DNA of 64,000 nt, taken from the NCBI GenBank assembly GCA_039640505.1, contig CP046865.1:2347501-2411500 (forward strand), read 5' to 3'. The first letter of the stretch is position 1. Each line of letters opens with the position of its first letter. Below are positions 1-8,398 of this stretch, piece after piece. Both the position numbers and the translations under genes were made by a program. A model generated the notes under the pieces. The model saw nothing but the letters and a program-made list of their open reading frames with translations. It made no database searches and was not told the DNA's origin. The stretch is from Rhodobacteraceae bacterium Araon29. GTDB lineage: Bacteria; Pseudomonadota; Alphaproteobacteria; Rhodobacterales; Rhodobacteraceae.

Positions 1-896
1 CATTTGCCTCTGGGCTGTTTGATTATATCTTGAATTTTGTTCAGATGTCGTTTGGCGCTTATAGCCCTCAATCACCTGCAGCTTTCGCTGAAACACTACC
101 AGAAGCCATCAAAGCTTTGCCCCAAGAGGACATAGCAGCTGTGTACGGCGGCGCAACAAATGCATGGGGGTCTTTGGCCGGCTTTGCAGCCAACCTTCCA
201 GAAGCAGTCACAAGCGCTGAGGGCTTTGACGCCTCGGCCCTCTATGCGGCCGGCGAACAGGGGCGACAGTTTGGCTGGCAGTCAGGATGGACAACATTCT
301 ACTGGGCTTGGTGGATCGCCTTTTCACCTTTTGTGGGTTTGTTTTTGGCGCGAATTTCCAAAGGACGCACGATAAGGGAATTTATTCTAGGATGCGTGAT
401 TGCTCCGGCAATCGTCTGTTTCTTATGGATGACAATTCTTGGTGCAACATCAATCGACCTAGAACTAAATGGCGATGTAAATGGGGCTCTTATTGGCGCC
501 AGCAATACAGCAAAACTATTTGTCACACTTGGTTACATGATATCTGGTGGTTTCCTATCTGCGATTACCGTCATGTGTGTAGTGCTAATAATGACCTTTC
601 TTGTAACCTCGGCGGACTCTGGCATTCTAGTCATGAATACAATCATGTCAGGCGGTGAGCAAAAAACCGGCATCAAGCACCGCATTATCTGGGGCCTGAT
701 ACTGACCGCAGTCATCGGCGTTCTGATCATTGCCGGCACGAGCGGGGCTCAGGCGGATCCATTTAGCACTCTGCAAGATGCTATGATCATTGGTGCATTG
801 CCATTTACCTTTATCATGGTCCTGATGATGATTTCACTTGGAAAAGCGCTTTATCGCGACAACCTGCGGGAAAAATCAAAAGCTTCTGAAGCCTAA
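1..896 (+). CDS. BCCT family osmolyte transporter, C-terminal part (5' end outside window)
   Basis: Open from the window edge (first full codon at base 3), so only the last roughly 300 residues are seen. BCCT carriers are Na+- or H+-coupled inner-membrane importers of betaine, carnitine, choline or DMSP. The visible part has the family signature around WAWWIAFSPFVGLFLARIS followed by GRTIREF, then several membrane helices and the late segment TSADSGILVMNTIMSGG. It converges on the dmdA operon and shares a bidirectional terminator with it. DMSP or glycine betaine is a plausible substrate from this context, but the sequence alone does not fix it. Confidence 0.9.
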   Translation, partial: FASGLFDYILNFVQMSFGAYSPQSPAAFAETLPEAIKALPQEDIAAVYGGATNAWGSLAGFAANLPEAVTSAEGFDASALYAAGEQGRQFGWQSGWTTFYWAWWIAFSPFVGLFLARISKGRTIREFILGCVIAPAIVCFLWMTILGATSIDLELNGDVNGALIGASNTAKLFVTLGYMISGGFLSAITVMCVVLIMTFLVTSADSGILVMNTIMSGGEQKTGIKHRIIWGLILTAVIGVLIIAGTSGAQADPFSTLQDAMIIGALPFTFIMVLMMISLGKALYRDNLREKSKASEA

Positions 897-951
897 TTTA
901 TCACAATCGGGCAGCTAAATTCTCTGGCCCACACTTGAAGGCTTAAATTAA

Positions 952-986
952 AAAACGCCCCTTTGATAAAAACAAGGGGGCGTTTT
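952..986. terminator. bidirectional rho-independent terminator
   Basis: A 10-bp perfect stem (AAAACGCCCC at 952-961 with GGGGCGTTTT at 977-986) flanked by A and T runs on both sides. It sits between the convergent BCCT gene and ccr and can end transcripts from both directions. Confidence 0.9.
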
Positions 987-1012
987 AAATGCTAAACAAT
1001 AATAGATCAGGC

Positions 1013-2254
1013 TTAAGAAGCGCCCTGCCCGGTTTCCGTGGCGTTTACCAAACAGGCCATATTGCCATACGGGTGCTTGTTTTCATACATCAACTGATGG
1101 GCATGGCCGATTTCATCGAAGCTATAGGTTTCCGACAAACAGGGATCAACCTTGCCGTCCAACAAAAGCTCATTCACGGCCTCGGATTGCTCATCATTGG
1201 CCAAATGTGATCCTTGAAAACGCTTTTGCATCATCCAGTGATAGCGCAAATCCATCGTGATATTATAGCCGGTTGTCCCCGCACAGATGACCACCATGCC
1301 GCCTGTGTCACAAATAAATCCCGAGGTCGCAAGCGTGGCTTCGCCAGGGTGCTCAAAAACAATTTTGGGGTTTTTACGCTCGCCAAGAATATCCCAGATT
1401 GCTTTGCCAAAGGCGCGCGCACCTTTGATAAAGCCGCCATATTCCGGGGATGTTGTATCGGGCATCGGCCCCCAGTGATCGAACTCATTGCGGTTGATAA
1501 CCCCAACAGCACCTTTGTCCATGCAGAACTGCCGCTTGTCTTCGTCAGAGATGACAGCAATCGCTTTGCCGCCCAGCGCCGAGACAATTTGCAAGGCCAT
1601 CGCCCCAAGACCGCCAGCTGCACCCCACACCAGCACAACGTCATCCTTTTCAACTGTATGCGGCGACCAGCCCATCAACTGACGATAGGCTGTTGACGCG
1701 CACAGCATGTAACAGCCAGCTTCTTCCCAAGATAAGTGCTTTGGCTTTTTCTTAATCTGATGCGATTGCGCTTTGGCGAACTGACAATAAGAGCCGTAAT
1801 TGGTTTGATACCCCCAAATGCGAACGCTGGGCGCCAGCATCGGATCTTTACCGGAAAGAACCCATGCATCATCTGGTTCCCACCAACCAGAGTGGACCAC
1901 CACCTCATCGCCAATTTTTACATCGGAAACGTCATCACCAACGGCCCAGACAATGCCCGAAGCATCCGATCCGCCCGCATGAAAATCCTCTGGCTCACCC
2001 TTTTTCTGGCGATCTTTTATGACATCCACAGGATAGCCAAGTGCGGCCCATACATTGTTGTAGTTAACCCCTGTTGCCATCACATATACAAGCACATCCT
2101 TAGGACCAATTTTGGGTGTGTCGATCACTTCGCGCTGCCAGGCATCAATCGGATCACCGAACCGATCTTGCCGTACCAAAAAGGCGTGCATTTTTTCGGG
2201 GACTTCCCCGAGCGGCGGCATTTCACCGAGGTCATAAAGCTGTTTCGTTGTCAT
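1013..2254 (-). CDS. ccr: crotonyl-CoA carboxylase/reductase
   Basis: NADPH-dependent medium-chain dehydrogenase/reductase that carboxylates crotonyl-CoA to ethylmalonyl-CoA; family members also reduce acryloyl-CoA. The 413-aa product carries family hallmarks: [13 protein letters not shown] at the N-terminus, GVNYNNVW at about 62-69, LSWEEAGCY at about 174-182, a nucleotide-binding WGAAGGLG at about 210-217, FEHPGEAT near 307 and [11 protein letters not shown] near the C-terminus. ATG at 2254 is chosen because a GGAGAG ribosome site lies just upstream; a longer reading frame has none. It begins 16 bp after dmdA, so it is the last gene of the dmdA operon. The shorter AcuI-type acryloyl-CoA reductase is the usual dmdA neighbour in Ruegeria as I recall; this protein matches Ccr instead. 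Confidence 0.92.
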   Translation of the reverse strand: MTTKQLYDLGEMPPLGEVPEKMHAFLVRQDRFGDPIDAWQREVIDTPKIGPKDVLVYVMATGVNYNNVWAALGYPVDVIKDRQKKGEPEDFHAGGSDASGIVWAVGDDVSDVKIGDEVVVHSGWWEPDDAWVLSGKDPMLAPSVRIWGYQTNYGSYCQFAKAQSHQIKKKPKHLSWEEAGCYMLCASTAYRQLMGWSPHTVEKDDVVLVWGAAGGLGAMALQIVSALGGKAIAVISDEDKRQFCMDKGAVGVINRNEFDHWGPMPDTTSPEYGGFIKGARAFGKAIWDILGERKNPKIVFEHPGEATLATSGFICDTGGMVVICAGTTGYNITMDLRYHWMMQKRFQGSHLANDEQSEAVNELLLDGKVDPCLSETYSFDEIGHAHQLMYENKHPYGNMACLVNATETGQGAS

Positions 2255-2270
2255 TTTTCTCTCCTTCGAC

Positions 2271-3371
2271 TTAAATCCAGAATTTCTCTTGTACCGTGGC
2301 TGCGCGCACTTCAGGCCCAATATCTACGTTCAAAACAGTGCCGGGCTCCCAATAACCGCGGTCAATCATGCCTATAGAGACATTGGTATTGAAATCAGGG
2401 GACCACACGGCCGATGCAATCAAACCAACTTTCTTGTTGTCGGCATAAACATCCCAGCCCACGGCATTATGTGGCAAATCACCCGCCCCATCGATGGCAA
2501 TAGGCCGTAGAATTTGGTTTGGGCCCTGCGCCTTTTGTGCCTCAATAATCGATTTGCCGATGTAATCCTCGGGCGAATTGCAAAACCGTGCTAATCCTGC
2601 CTCAATAGGCGTGTTTTCACGGCGCATATCGGACCCGTAGCTTAAAAGACCGCCCTCGATCCGTTCGATTAAATTTGGGCATCCTGCCCGCACATTCAGG
2701 TCTTCACCCGCATCAAACAATCGGTTCCAAAGCGGCATTCCGTACTCGGTCCCATCGACATAAATCTCAAACCCGCCCTGTTTCGACCACCCTGAGCGCG
2801 CGACCAAAAATTCGGTGTCTTCAAATGCAAGGCGTTTATAGCGGAAAAACTTAATGTCCCGAACAACCTCGCCAAAAACACGCGCCATAAGTTCATCTGC
2901 CTTTGGACCTTGGATTGCGAGAGGTGATACATCCGGTTCAACGACCTCGACATCAAGCCCTTGGCCTACAGCAAGCCCAAGTGCCCATTGCAAAAGATCA
3001 CCGTCCGCAATGGACATCCAATAGTGATCTTCGGCGACCTTGATCAGGACGGGATCATTTAGCATCCCCCCTTTATGGTCACAGATAGGCGCATAATAGC
3101 ATTGGTCATCTGCCATTTTGTCCATATCGCGCGGGCTCATTTGCCGCATCAGTTTAAGCGCGTCTGGGCCTTTGACGCTTACCTGTCTCTCAACAGACAC
3201 GTCCCAGACCTGCACATGCTCTTTAAGGTGCCGGTAATCTGCCTCATAACTTTCAAAATAACTCGGCAGCAGCATATGATTATAGACTGTATAGGCTTTC
3301 GCCCCTGCGGCCTGAACACCAGGCGTGAAGGGCGTACCGCGCACACGGCGTGAGGGAACCACCCCAGCCAT
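2271..3371 (-). CDS. dmdA: dimethylsulfoniopropionate demethylase
   Basis: DmdA moves a methyl group from DMSP to tetrahydrofolate, giving methylmercaptopropionate and 5-methyl-THF in the cytoplasm. The 366-aa protein is a GcvT-fold aminomethyltransferase relative of the usual DmdA length. It shows the DmdA-type N-terminus ([23 protein letters not shown]), the segments [13 protein letters not shown] and [10 protein letters not shown], and a central [20 protein letters not shown]. The gene starts immediately after the DUF1326 stop and precedes ccr by 16 bp. A glycine-cleavage T protein is less likely because the GcvT active-site context differs and no gcvH or gcvP is near. Confidence 0.92.
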   Translation of the reverse strand: MAGVVPSRRVRGTPFTPGVQAAGAKAYTVYNHMLLPSYFESYEADYRHLKEHVQVWDVSVERQVSVKGPDALKLMRQMSPRDMDKMADDQCYYAPICDHKGGMLNDPVLIKVAEDHYWMSIADGDLLQWALGLAVGQGLDVEVVEPDVSPLAIQGPKADELMARVFGEVVRDIKFFRYKRLAFEDTEFLVARSGWSKQGGFEIYVDGTEYGMPLWNRLFDAGEDLNVRAGCPNLIERIEGGLLSYGSDMRRENTPIEAGLARFCNSPEDYIGKSIIEAQKAQGPNQILRPIAIDGAGDLPHNAVGWDVYADNKKVGLIASAVWSPDFNTNVSIGMIDRGYWEPGTVLNVDIGPEVRAATVQEKFWI

Positions 3372-4055
3372 TTAGTTCGGACCGTGCCAGTCGATCTGGC
3401 AAATTTCTGCCGATCTTCCATCAAAATCCCAAACCCTGCCAAAGGCGCGTACCCGGCCTTTGGTTGCGGTGCCTACGGTGATATCGGGGCCCATCCAATA
3501 TTCGGTATTGGTGACGACAATATCTTCGCCTTTGTGACCGGGCACAGGGACAATTTCACCCTGAATTTTTTTACCAACCATCAACCGCCTGGCGTTGCCC
3601 TCGGTTGTAAATTCAACAGGCGCCCGTTCTGCGCCCAAAAACTCTCCGACCAAAACCTTGAAAAGACCTGTTGTTCCACGGGCTTGGCCAGTGAAAATCT
3701 TAAGCAGACCATCATAGGCCTCATGGCTGGCGCGCTCATCGATATAAGCGGCGGCTTTCCAGTTTCCACGCGCCATCAAGCCGGGGATTTCCAAAACCAG
3801 TCCAACATTAAGACCGCTCAAATCTTCATCACCATAATGGCCTTCATCCACCCGGATACCAGCCCATGCCTGACAATATCCTTCAGTGGGGGCGTGTTTA
3901 CCCAATGACACAACGCAGGGGCAAAAAATTGTGCAGTTGCAATTTAGGATCAGCTCCCCTTTGATTGCCCAAGGCGTCAGCCCCGGGTCGGTCTTTTTTG
4001 CTGACGGATGGCGGCTGTCAATTTTAGCCGGCACTTCAAGACGATCACTTGCCAT
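3372..4055 (-). CDS. DUF1326 domain protein
   Basis: A 227-aa soluble protein with the DUF1326 cysteine cluster CNCTIFCPC (C39, C41, C45, C47), which looks like a metal- or thiol-handling site. No biochemical role is known to me. It lies directly between a DUF2182 membrane protein (12 bp upstream) and dmdA (no gap), so it is co-transcribed with DMSP demethylation. DUF1326 and DUF2182 genes are frequent neighbours, which suggests that they act together. Confidence 0.85.
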   Translation of the reverse strand: MASDRLEVPAKIDSRHPSAKKTDPGLTPWAIKGELILNCNCTIFCPCVVSLGKHAPTEGYCQAWAGIRVDEGHYGDEDLSGLNVGLVLEIPGLMARGNWKAAAYIDERASHEAYDGLLKIFTGQARGTTGLFKVLVGEFLGAERAPVEFTTEGNARRLMVGKKIQGEIVPVPGHKGEDIVVTNTEYWMGPDITVGTATKGRVRAFGRVWDFDGRSAEICQIDWHGPN

Positions 4056-4067
4056 CTATTTTCTCCC

Positions 4068-4835
4068 TTAGATGAACGCGCTAAACGCAAGACTGGCTGC
4101 ACTTAGCAGCAATATAATGCCCAAAGGTCGGGTGATATAACGACCGATCTCTGGCAGTTTTTCCAAAATCATAATCACAGTGGCCAAACCCATAAAGGCC
4201 AAATTCATCACACCGCCGGCAAAGGCCAGCAACATGAGCGCCCAGCAGCAGCCCAAACACACCAGCCCAAGCCGTAGTCCGTTACGCCACGGGCCCTCTT
4301 CGAAGTGACCCATAAAAAAGGTCAGAGGCTGGCGGCACTTGCTTAAGCAGGCGTCTTTTACGGGTGAAAACTGATAGGCACCCGCGAGCCCAAGCAACGC
4401 GGCGGAAAATAGCGCGGATTGACTATCGCCAACAGCATTTAGCAGGCCCACATTAAACAGCCACATTTGCAAAAGAGCTGCCACAGCCGAGTACCCCACC
4501 CAAACGGCAACATAGCCTGCCACAAGCGCGGCAAAATTGGTTTGGGTTTGACGCCCAATATCTTCATAGGTGGCAAAAGCAGGCAAAGCGGTTGGTGCCA
4601 TCATCGCGCCAGACATCAGCATCCACATGGCAAACACACGCGCCAAACCGGCCGCATCTGGGGTCACGATGCATAAAGAAGCCCAGAAGTCCGCACCGTA
4701 AACCCGCGCTGCTATGCGCAAATCTGATGGGACCGACATGGCAAATAGCATAAGCCATGCTGCGAGGATGAGTGCAAACAGCACAATCCAATGCAAAGCT
4801 CCCATTGCGCGTATCCGGTCTGACACCATTGGCAT
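4068..4835 (-). CDS. DUF2182 family integral membrane protein
   Basis: A 255-aa protein with about seven hydrophobic segments and the family motifs MWMLMSGAMMAPTALP and KDACLSKCRQPL. DUF2182 proteins are described as predicted metal-binding membrane proteins without a proven function. It is the first gene of the DUF2182-DUF1326-dmdA-ccr operon. The ATG at 4835 follows an AGGAAA element; a second ATG two codons later is possible. Codons 4-6 contain a further copy of the octamer GTCTGACA found in the upstream operator. Confidence 0.82.
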   Translation of the reverse strand: MPMVSDRIRAMGALHWIVLFALILAAWLMLFAMSVPSDLRIAARVYGADFWASLCIVTPDAAGLARVFAMWMLMSGAMMAPTALPAFATYEDIGRQTQTNFAALVAGYVAVWVGYSAVAALLQMWLFNVGLLNAVGDSQSALFSAALLGLAGAYQFSPVKDACLSKCRQPLTFFMGHFEEGPWRNGLRLGLVCLGCCWALMLLAFAGGVMNLAFMGLATVIMILEKLPEIGRYITRPLGIILLLSAASLAFSAFI

Positions 4836-4856
4836 TTTCCTAGAATCAATTCTTGC

Positions 4857-4888
4857 TTTTTAAATGTCAGACTTTTAAATGTCTGACA
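4857..4888. promoter_or_regulatory. probable GntR operator in the divergent promoter
   Basis: Perfect inverted repeat TGTCAGAC (4865-4872) and GTCTGACA (4881-4888) with an 8-bp spacer; each arm is preceded by TTTTAAA, so it also reads as a direct repeat. Both arms contain GT-N3-AC, which fits the FadR-subfamily GntR half-site pattern. It lies between the divergent DUF2182 operon and the GntR gene, immediately before the GntR start. A third octamer copy is at 4818-4825. Confidence 0.6.
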
Positions 4889-4889
4889 A

Positions 4890-5627
4890 ATGAAAATTAA
4901 CCCGAATGACGCAGCGGACCTTTCGGCCCAAATCGCCGAAGCCATCCGAGATGCAATAATTAACGGTCAGTTGATCGTCGATGAGCGCTTGCCCTCTGAG
5001 GCCGAATTGGCCGATCAATTTGATGTTTCTCGCTCGACTGTACGCGAAGCGCTAAAGCGTCTTGCTGCGCAGTCCCTGATCCGCACTCAACGCGGCGCAT
5101 TTGGCGGTGCATTTGTGAACCGGATCAGTTTTGAAGAGGCCTACGGGCAGCAAATCACCACCTCAACCCTTCTTTTATCTATGAATGCCGTGAGTTTTGA
5201 TGTCGCGTGCGATGCACGTTTCGCGATGGAGCGCGCCTGCGCACCGTTTGCAGCCGAGCACCGCAATGCGGATCATCTGGCCACCATGCGCGCTGAAATT
5301 CACCGCCAAAGCCAGCCCGGGCTAAGCGATGAAAGCTGGTGCGCGTCGGATGTGGCCTTTCACCGAGCGCTTGTGGATGCCGCAGATAATCCGGTTCTGT
5401 CCTATCAATTGGCCGGCGCCGTTGAGGCTATGCAACCATTGATGAATATGATCACCTTTACCGCCCGCAGCCGCGAGCGGATTATTGCATTGCACAGTGA
5501 TATAGCAGATGCTCTTGACGCGCAGGACAGCGCATCAATCGAACTGTCGCTCACAGAGCTTAGCAATTATACAAAAACCTTGGCTGATAACGTCATTGCA
5601 GCAAAGCAAAAATCAAATCAGAAATAA
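4890..5627 (+). CDS. GntR family (FadR/FCD type) transcriptional regulator
   Basis: A 245-aa regulator: winged-helix domain at about 10-80 (ADQFDVSRSTVREALKRLAAQSLIRTQRG) followed by an all-helical FCD ligand domain with DVAFHRALVDAADNPVL near 150. FCD domains usually bind a small carboxylic acid through a metal. It is divergent from the dmdA operon with an inverted repeat between them, so the simplest reading is control of dmdA and itself by DMSP or a breakdown product; that is inference. Confidence 0.88.
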   Translation: MKINPNDAADLSAQIAEAIRDAIINGQLIVDERLPSEAELADQFDVSRSTVREALKRLAAQSLIRTQRGAFGGAFVNRISFEEAYGQQITTSTLLLSMNAVSFDVACDARFAMERACAPFAAEHRNADHLATMRAEIHRQSQPGLSDESWCASDVAFHRALVDAADNPVLSYQLAGAVEAMQPLMNMITFTARSRERIIALHSDIADALDAQDSASIELSLTELSNYTKTLADNVIAAKQKSNQK

Positions 5628-5703
5628 ATCTACGCAAACTTATCATCTGATTTTTCCGGTTTTCATATTGTTTATCCAGCGCTCTTCTGCGCAGGCTTAA
5701 GAC

Positions 5704-7146
5704 ATGAAAATTGATGAGATTCACCAAAAATACCGCCAGGGCGATACAACCGCCGCCGCGCTGACACAAAGCTACATCGATCGCATTCACCGCCTAAATC
5801 CAGAGTTTAAAGCTGTCCTAAAGCTCGAGCCAACCGCGCTTGAACAAGCCCAAAAGATCGACCTATCTTTTTCAAAAGGCGTCTGGCGCGGCCCGCTACA
5901 CGGCATTCCTGTGCTGATCAAAGACAATATCGAAACCAAAGGTGCGCTGCCCACAACCGCGGGGTCGCTGGCCCTTTTGGACAATGTAACCGGCAAAGAC
6001 GCCACCGTGGTGGCAAAACTGCGCCGCGCCGGTGCAATCATTCTTGGGAAAACCAACCTGAGCGAATGGGCCAACTTTCGCGATCCGAAATCATCATCGG
6101 GTTGGAGCGCCCTCGGCGGGCAAACCGGCAATGCCCATGATGCCGCCCGAACGCCGAGCGGATCAAGTTCCGGCTCGGCTGTTGCTGTTGCGCTCAAGCT
6201 TGCCCCGATCGCTCTGGGCACGGAAACCGATGGCTCGATCATCAGCCCGGCCGCCAGCAACGGGATTTATGGCATCAAACCATCACGCGGAGTGGTTTCA
6301 AGGACAGGTGTTATTCCTTTGGCCGAAAGTCAGGATACCGTGGGACCGATGGCGCAAAGCTTTAGCGATGCGATGAAGGTTTTTGATGTCATATCGGGCC
6401 GTGATCCAAAAGATAAAGCCACGATAAGAAAACCTAAAGCGCCACTTTCAGGCAGGCCCATTCCTATTAAAGGATTGCGAATTGGAACTATGGATTTGAC
6501 TGGACTTTGCGCCCCTACCCGCACGCTTTTTGAGCGCAGCCTAAAGCGGCTCAAAATCGCCGGTGGGGTAATTATACCAGCACAGCATTCCCAAAAGGTG
6601 CTAAAACAGATCGAACAAATGCGGCAGAGCGAGTTTTTTATTCTGCTCTATGAGTTAAAAAGAGACCTTGATCGCTATCTGTCCAAAACACCTGCAAAGG
6701 TCGCCGCCCGATCGCTTGCGCAGCTGATTGATTTTAATGCAACCCACCGATTGCAAGAGATGCCATATTTTCAACAAGGTTTTTTTGAGCAGTCTCAGGC
6801 GTTGAATATCCAAAACCTAAAGCCAAAATACCAAAAGCTGCGCAAAGACTACCGCACACAGGCAAAAGCGGCCATCGAAGCGCTGTATCAAACCCACCGG
6901 CTTGATATCTTAATCTCGCCCAGCAATGTAGCGCCTGCAAAAATTGATCATGTGAATGGCGACACGCGCGGCGGCAGTGCAGATACCAGCCTACCGGCAA
7001 TTGCCGGAAGCACCCATATTACACTTCCGATGGGCCGCGTGCGCGAATTGCCGGTTGGGCTGTCGCTGATTGCCAATATCGGGTATGATGCAAAAGCCTT
7101 TCGCATAGCAGAGTCGATCGACGCTTTGTTGGCACAAGCCGATTAA
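5704..7146 (+). CDS. amidase signature family hydrolase
   Basis: A 480-aa protein with the Ser-cisSer-Lys triad of the amidase signature family: the lysine in IPVLIKDNIE (about 73), the cis-serine in TPSGSSSGSA (about 155) and the nucleophile in GTETDGSIISPA (about 180). There is no signal peptide, so it is cytoplasmic. It is not GatA: gatC and gatB are absent and the C-terminal half diverges. It follows the GntR gene by 76 bp in the same direction and may be co-transcribed. The substrate cannot be read from sequence. Confidence 0.85.
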   Translation: MKIDEIHQKYRQGDTTAAALTQSYIDRIHRLNPEFKAVLKLEPTALEQAQKIDLSFSKGVWRGPLHGIPVLIKDNIETKGALPTTAGSLALLDNVTGKDATVVAKLRRAGAIILGKTNLSEWANFRDPKSSSGWSALGGQTGNAHDAARTPSGSSSGSAVAVALKLAPIALGTETDGSIISPAASNGIYGIKPSRGVVSRTGVIPLAESQDTVGPMAQSFSDAMKVFDVISGRDPKDKATIRKPKAPLSGRPIPIKGLRIGTMDLTGLCAPTRTLFERSLKRLKIAGGVIIPAQHSQKVLKQIEQMRQSEFFILLYELKRDLDRYLSKTPAKVAARSLAQLIDFNATHRLQEMPYFQQGFFEQSQALNIQNLKPKYQKLRKDYRTQAKAAIEALYQTHRLDILISPSNVAPAKIDHVNGDTRGGSADTSLPAIAGSTHITLPMGRVRELPVGLSLIANIGYDAKAFRIAESIDALLAQAD

Positions 7147-7189
7147 AATCCAGAGATTTATTTTAGGAAGTCATTATTACCCTTCAAAC

Positions 7190-7530
7190 CGGCACTGAAA
7201 TCACCTATGCTCGCTTTGTTCGCAAGAACTATGGACATAAACGCGCTCGTAATAAGCGGATCGGACCCGGGGGCGGTACCCGGCGGCTCCACCAACACCC
7301 GTTCATTTGGCGGCTTTGGGGCCGAAATAGGATCGACGAACGTCTAAAGGGGTTAGCTTTGTCTCGGCGAGATACCACCGTACCGGTTCAAACAGTACAA
7401 TTGCAAATGACAATCGTGCTCCAATGGCGATGGCTGCGTAAGCAACCTGAGTTATTGAAACTTTAAGCCCTGTCGCCTAGCCGCGTCAGGCGGGGTTTCG
7501 GAGGTTCCTGGCAACAGAATACCTCCACTT
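7190..7530 (+). ncRNA. ssrA: transfer-messenger RNA, circularly permuted two-piece form
   Basis: The acceptor piece ends in CGGCGGCTCCACCA (CCA end at 7294) after a T-arm-like CCGGG/CCCGG hairpin. A 23-nt intervening segment follows, then the coding piece starting GGGGCCGAAATAGGATC at 7318. GGGGCCG (7318-7324) pairs with the 3' CGGCUCC to form a 7-bp acceptor stem with the G3-U wobble that marks alanine acceptors. The tag reading frame at 7403-7441 encodes ANDNRAPMAMAA then TAA, close to the Rhodobacter-type tag. The piece order (acceptor first) is the alphaproteobacterial permuted layout. The outer ends are approximate; the CCA, the coding-piece start and the tag frame are firm. tmRNA rescues stalled ribosomes. 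Confidence 0.95.
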
Positions 7531-7568
7531 TCCATAAGCTGCTGGCATAGCCCTATGCGTCAAGACGG

Positions 7569-7757
7569 CTACTCTCTTTCAAAGCCGACCGCTAAGGCAT
7601 GTTCGGTTTCACAGGTGTCACCCGAACAACATTCAAAAATATTGGACTTGCAAAACAAACACTGCTCATGTCCGTGAACCACCACTGTCTTCAATGGTGA
7701 ATGGCACCTTGGGCAACGCTGCTGATATGGATTAGCAGGGTTCAGGGGATTATTCAT
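7569..7757 (-). CDS. small zinc-ribbon protein
   Basis: A 62-aa protein with CPRCHSPL (about 15-22) and CLFCKS (about 33-38), two CxxC knuckles typical of a zinc ribbon, and a C-terminal CCSGDTC cluster that may hold more metal or be redox active. It lies 35 bp downstream of the 115-aa gene on the same strand. I do not recognise a named family. Confidence 0.6.
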   Translation of the reverse strand: MNNPLNPANPYQQRCPRCHSPLKTVVVHGHEQCLFCKSNIFECCSGDTCETEHALAVGFERE

Positions 7758-7792
7758 AGCAACATCGGGTGTCTAAAGTCACGCGGCAAAAC

Positions 7793-8140
7793 TTAGTCCC
7801 TCCATGGCCCATAGTTGCGTTGGTTGCCGGTAAGGCTACTGACATGGACATGGTCATGAGCTCTATAGCAGGCGGTAACAACAAATTCGTTTAGACCTTT
7901 GGACGCCAAGGCATCGTGAATATCCTGCTCGTCTTCTGCTTCCCAATGGCAGAAAAAGAAATCATCGTTCCCCACCCAATATCCAAGACATTTGGCTTGC
8001 TCAAAAGTCCAATCCTGCGCCCATTCATGATCTGTCTGCCAATCCTCGCGCGGCGGCGGCATCAAGAATTGTTTTTTTACCTCGTCTGACAGGTAAGTAT
8101 GAATTGCGAGAAATTGTTTTCTCATCATCGTGATCCTCAA
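7793..8140 (-). CDS. conserved hypothetical protein, possibly DUF4242-like
   Basis: A 115-aa soluble protein starting MRITMMRKQFLAIHTYL; the internal ATG at codon 6 (MRKQ) could be the true start. The strand-helix pattern and the segment CLGYWVGNDDFFFCHWEAEDEQDI resemble small ferredoxin-like-fold (DUF4242/dimeric alpha-beta barrel) proteins, but I would not assign a function. It probably forms a pair with the zinc-ribbon gene downstream. The 258 bp to the next gene (8141-8398) hold no gene that I can support. Confidence 0.55.
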   Translation of the reverse strand: MRITMMRKQFLAIHTYLSDEVKKQFLMPPPREDWQTDHEWAQDWTFEQAKCLGYWVGNDDFFFCHWEAEDEQDIHDALASKGLNEFVVTACYRAHDHVHVSSLTGNQRNYGPWRD

Positions 8141-8398
8141 GGTTGCGCCCTATCTTGTTAGAAAACATCAGAAAAATCAATCTTCAAGATAGTATTGATA
8201 GTAGGCATATCACGCGGCCTTCAAAAGCAGGCGGGCACAAAAGCGCTCATGCTCTAGGCACTCTTAATTTCTGGGTATCAGATATAACTTGATTAAAATT
8301 AGAAATTCGCCCTAAGGTAGAGCGTGGGGTTAGCGCCTGCCCCGTGAGGCCAAGGCCAAAGCGACGCATCCTTTTCACCTAACTCAAGAGGATGGATC

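Noticed and set aside
1013-2254. acuI (acryloyl-CoA reductase) as the name for the dmdA follower
   Set aside because: The length (413 aa) and the N-terminal EMPPLG, WEEAGCY and QGSH motifs fit Ccr rather than the roughly 330-aa AcuI.
1736-2377. 213-codon plus-strand frame opposite ccr and dmdA
   Set aside because: It crosses the boundary of two well-supported genes and has no family motifs.
7545-7558. GCATAG-CC-CTATGC dyad after ssrA as a terminator
   Set aside because: The loop is only 2 nt and no T run follows on either strand.
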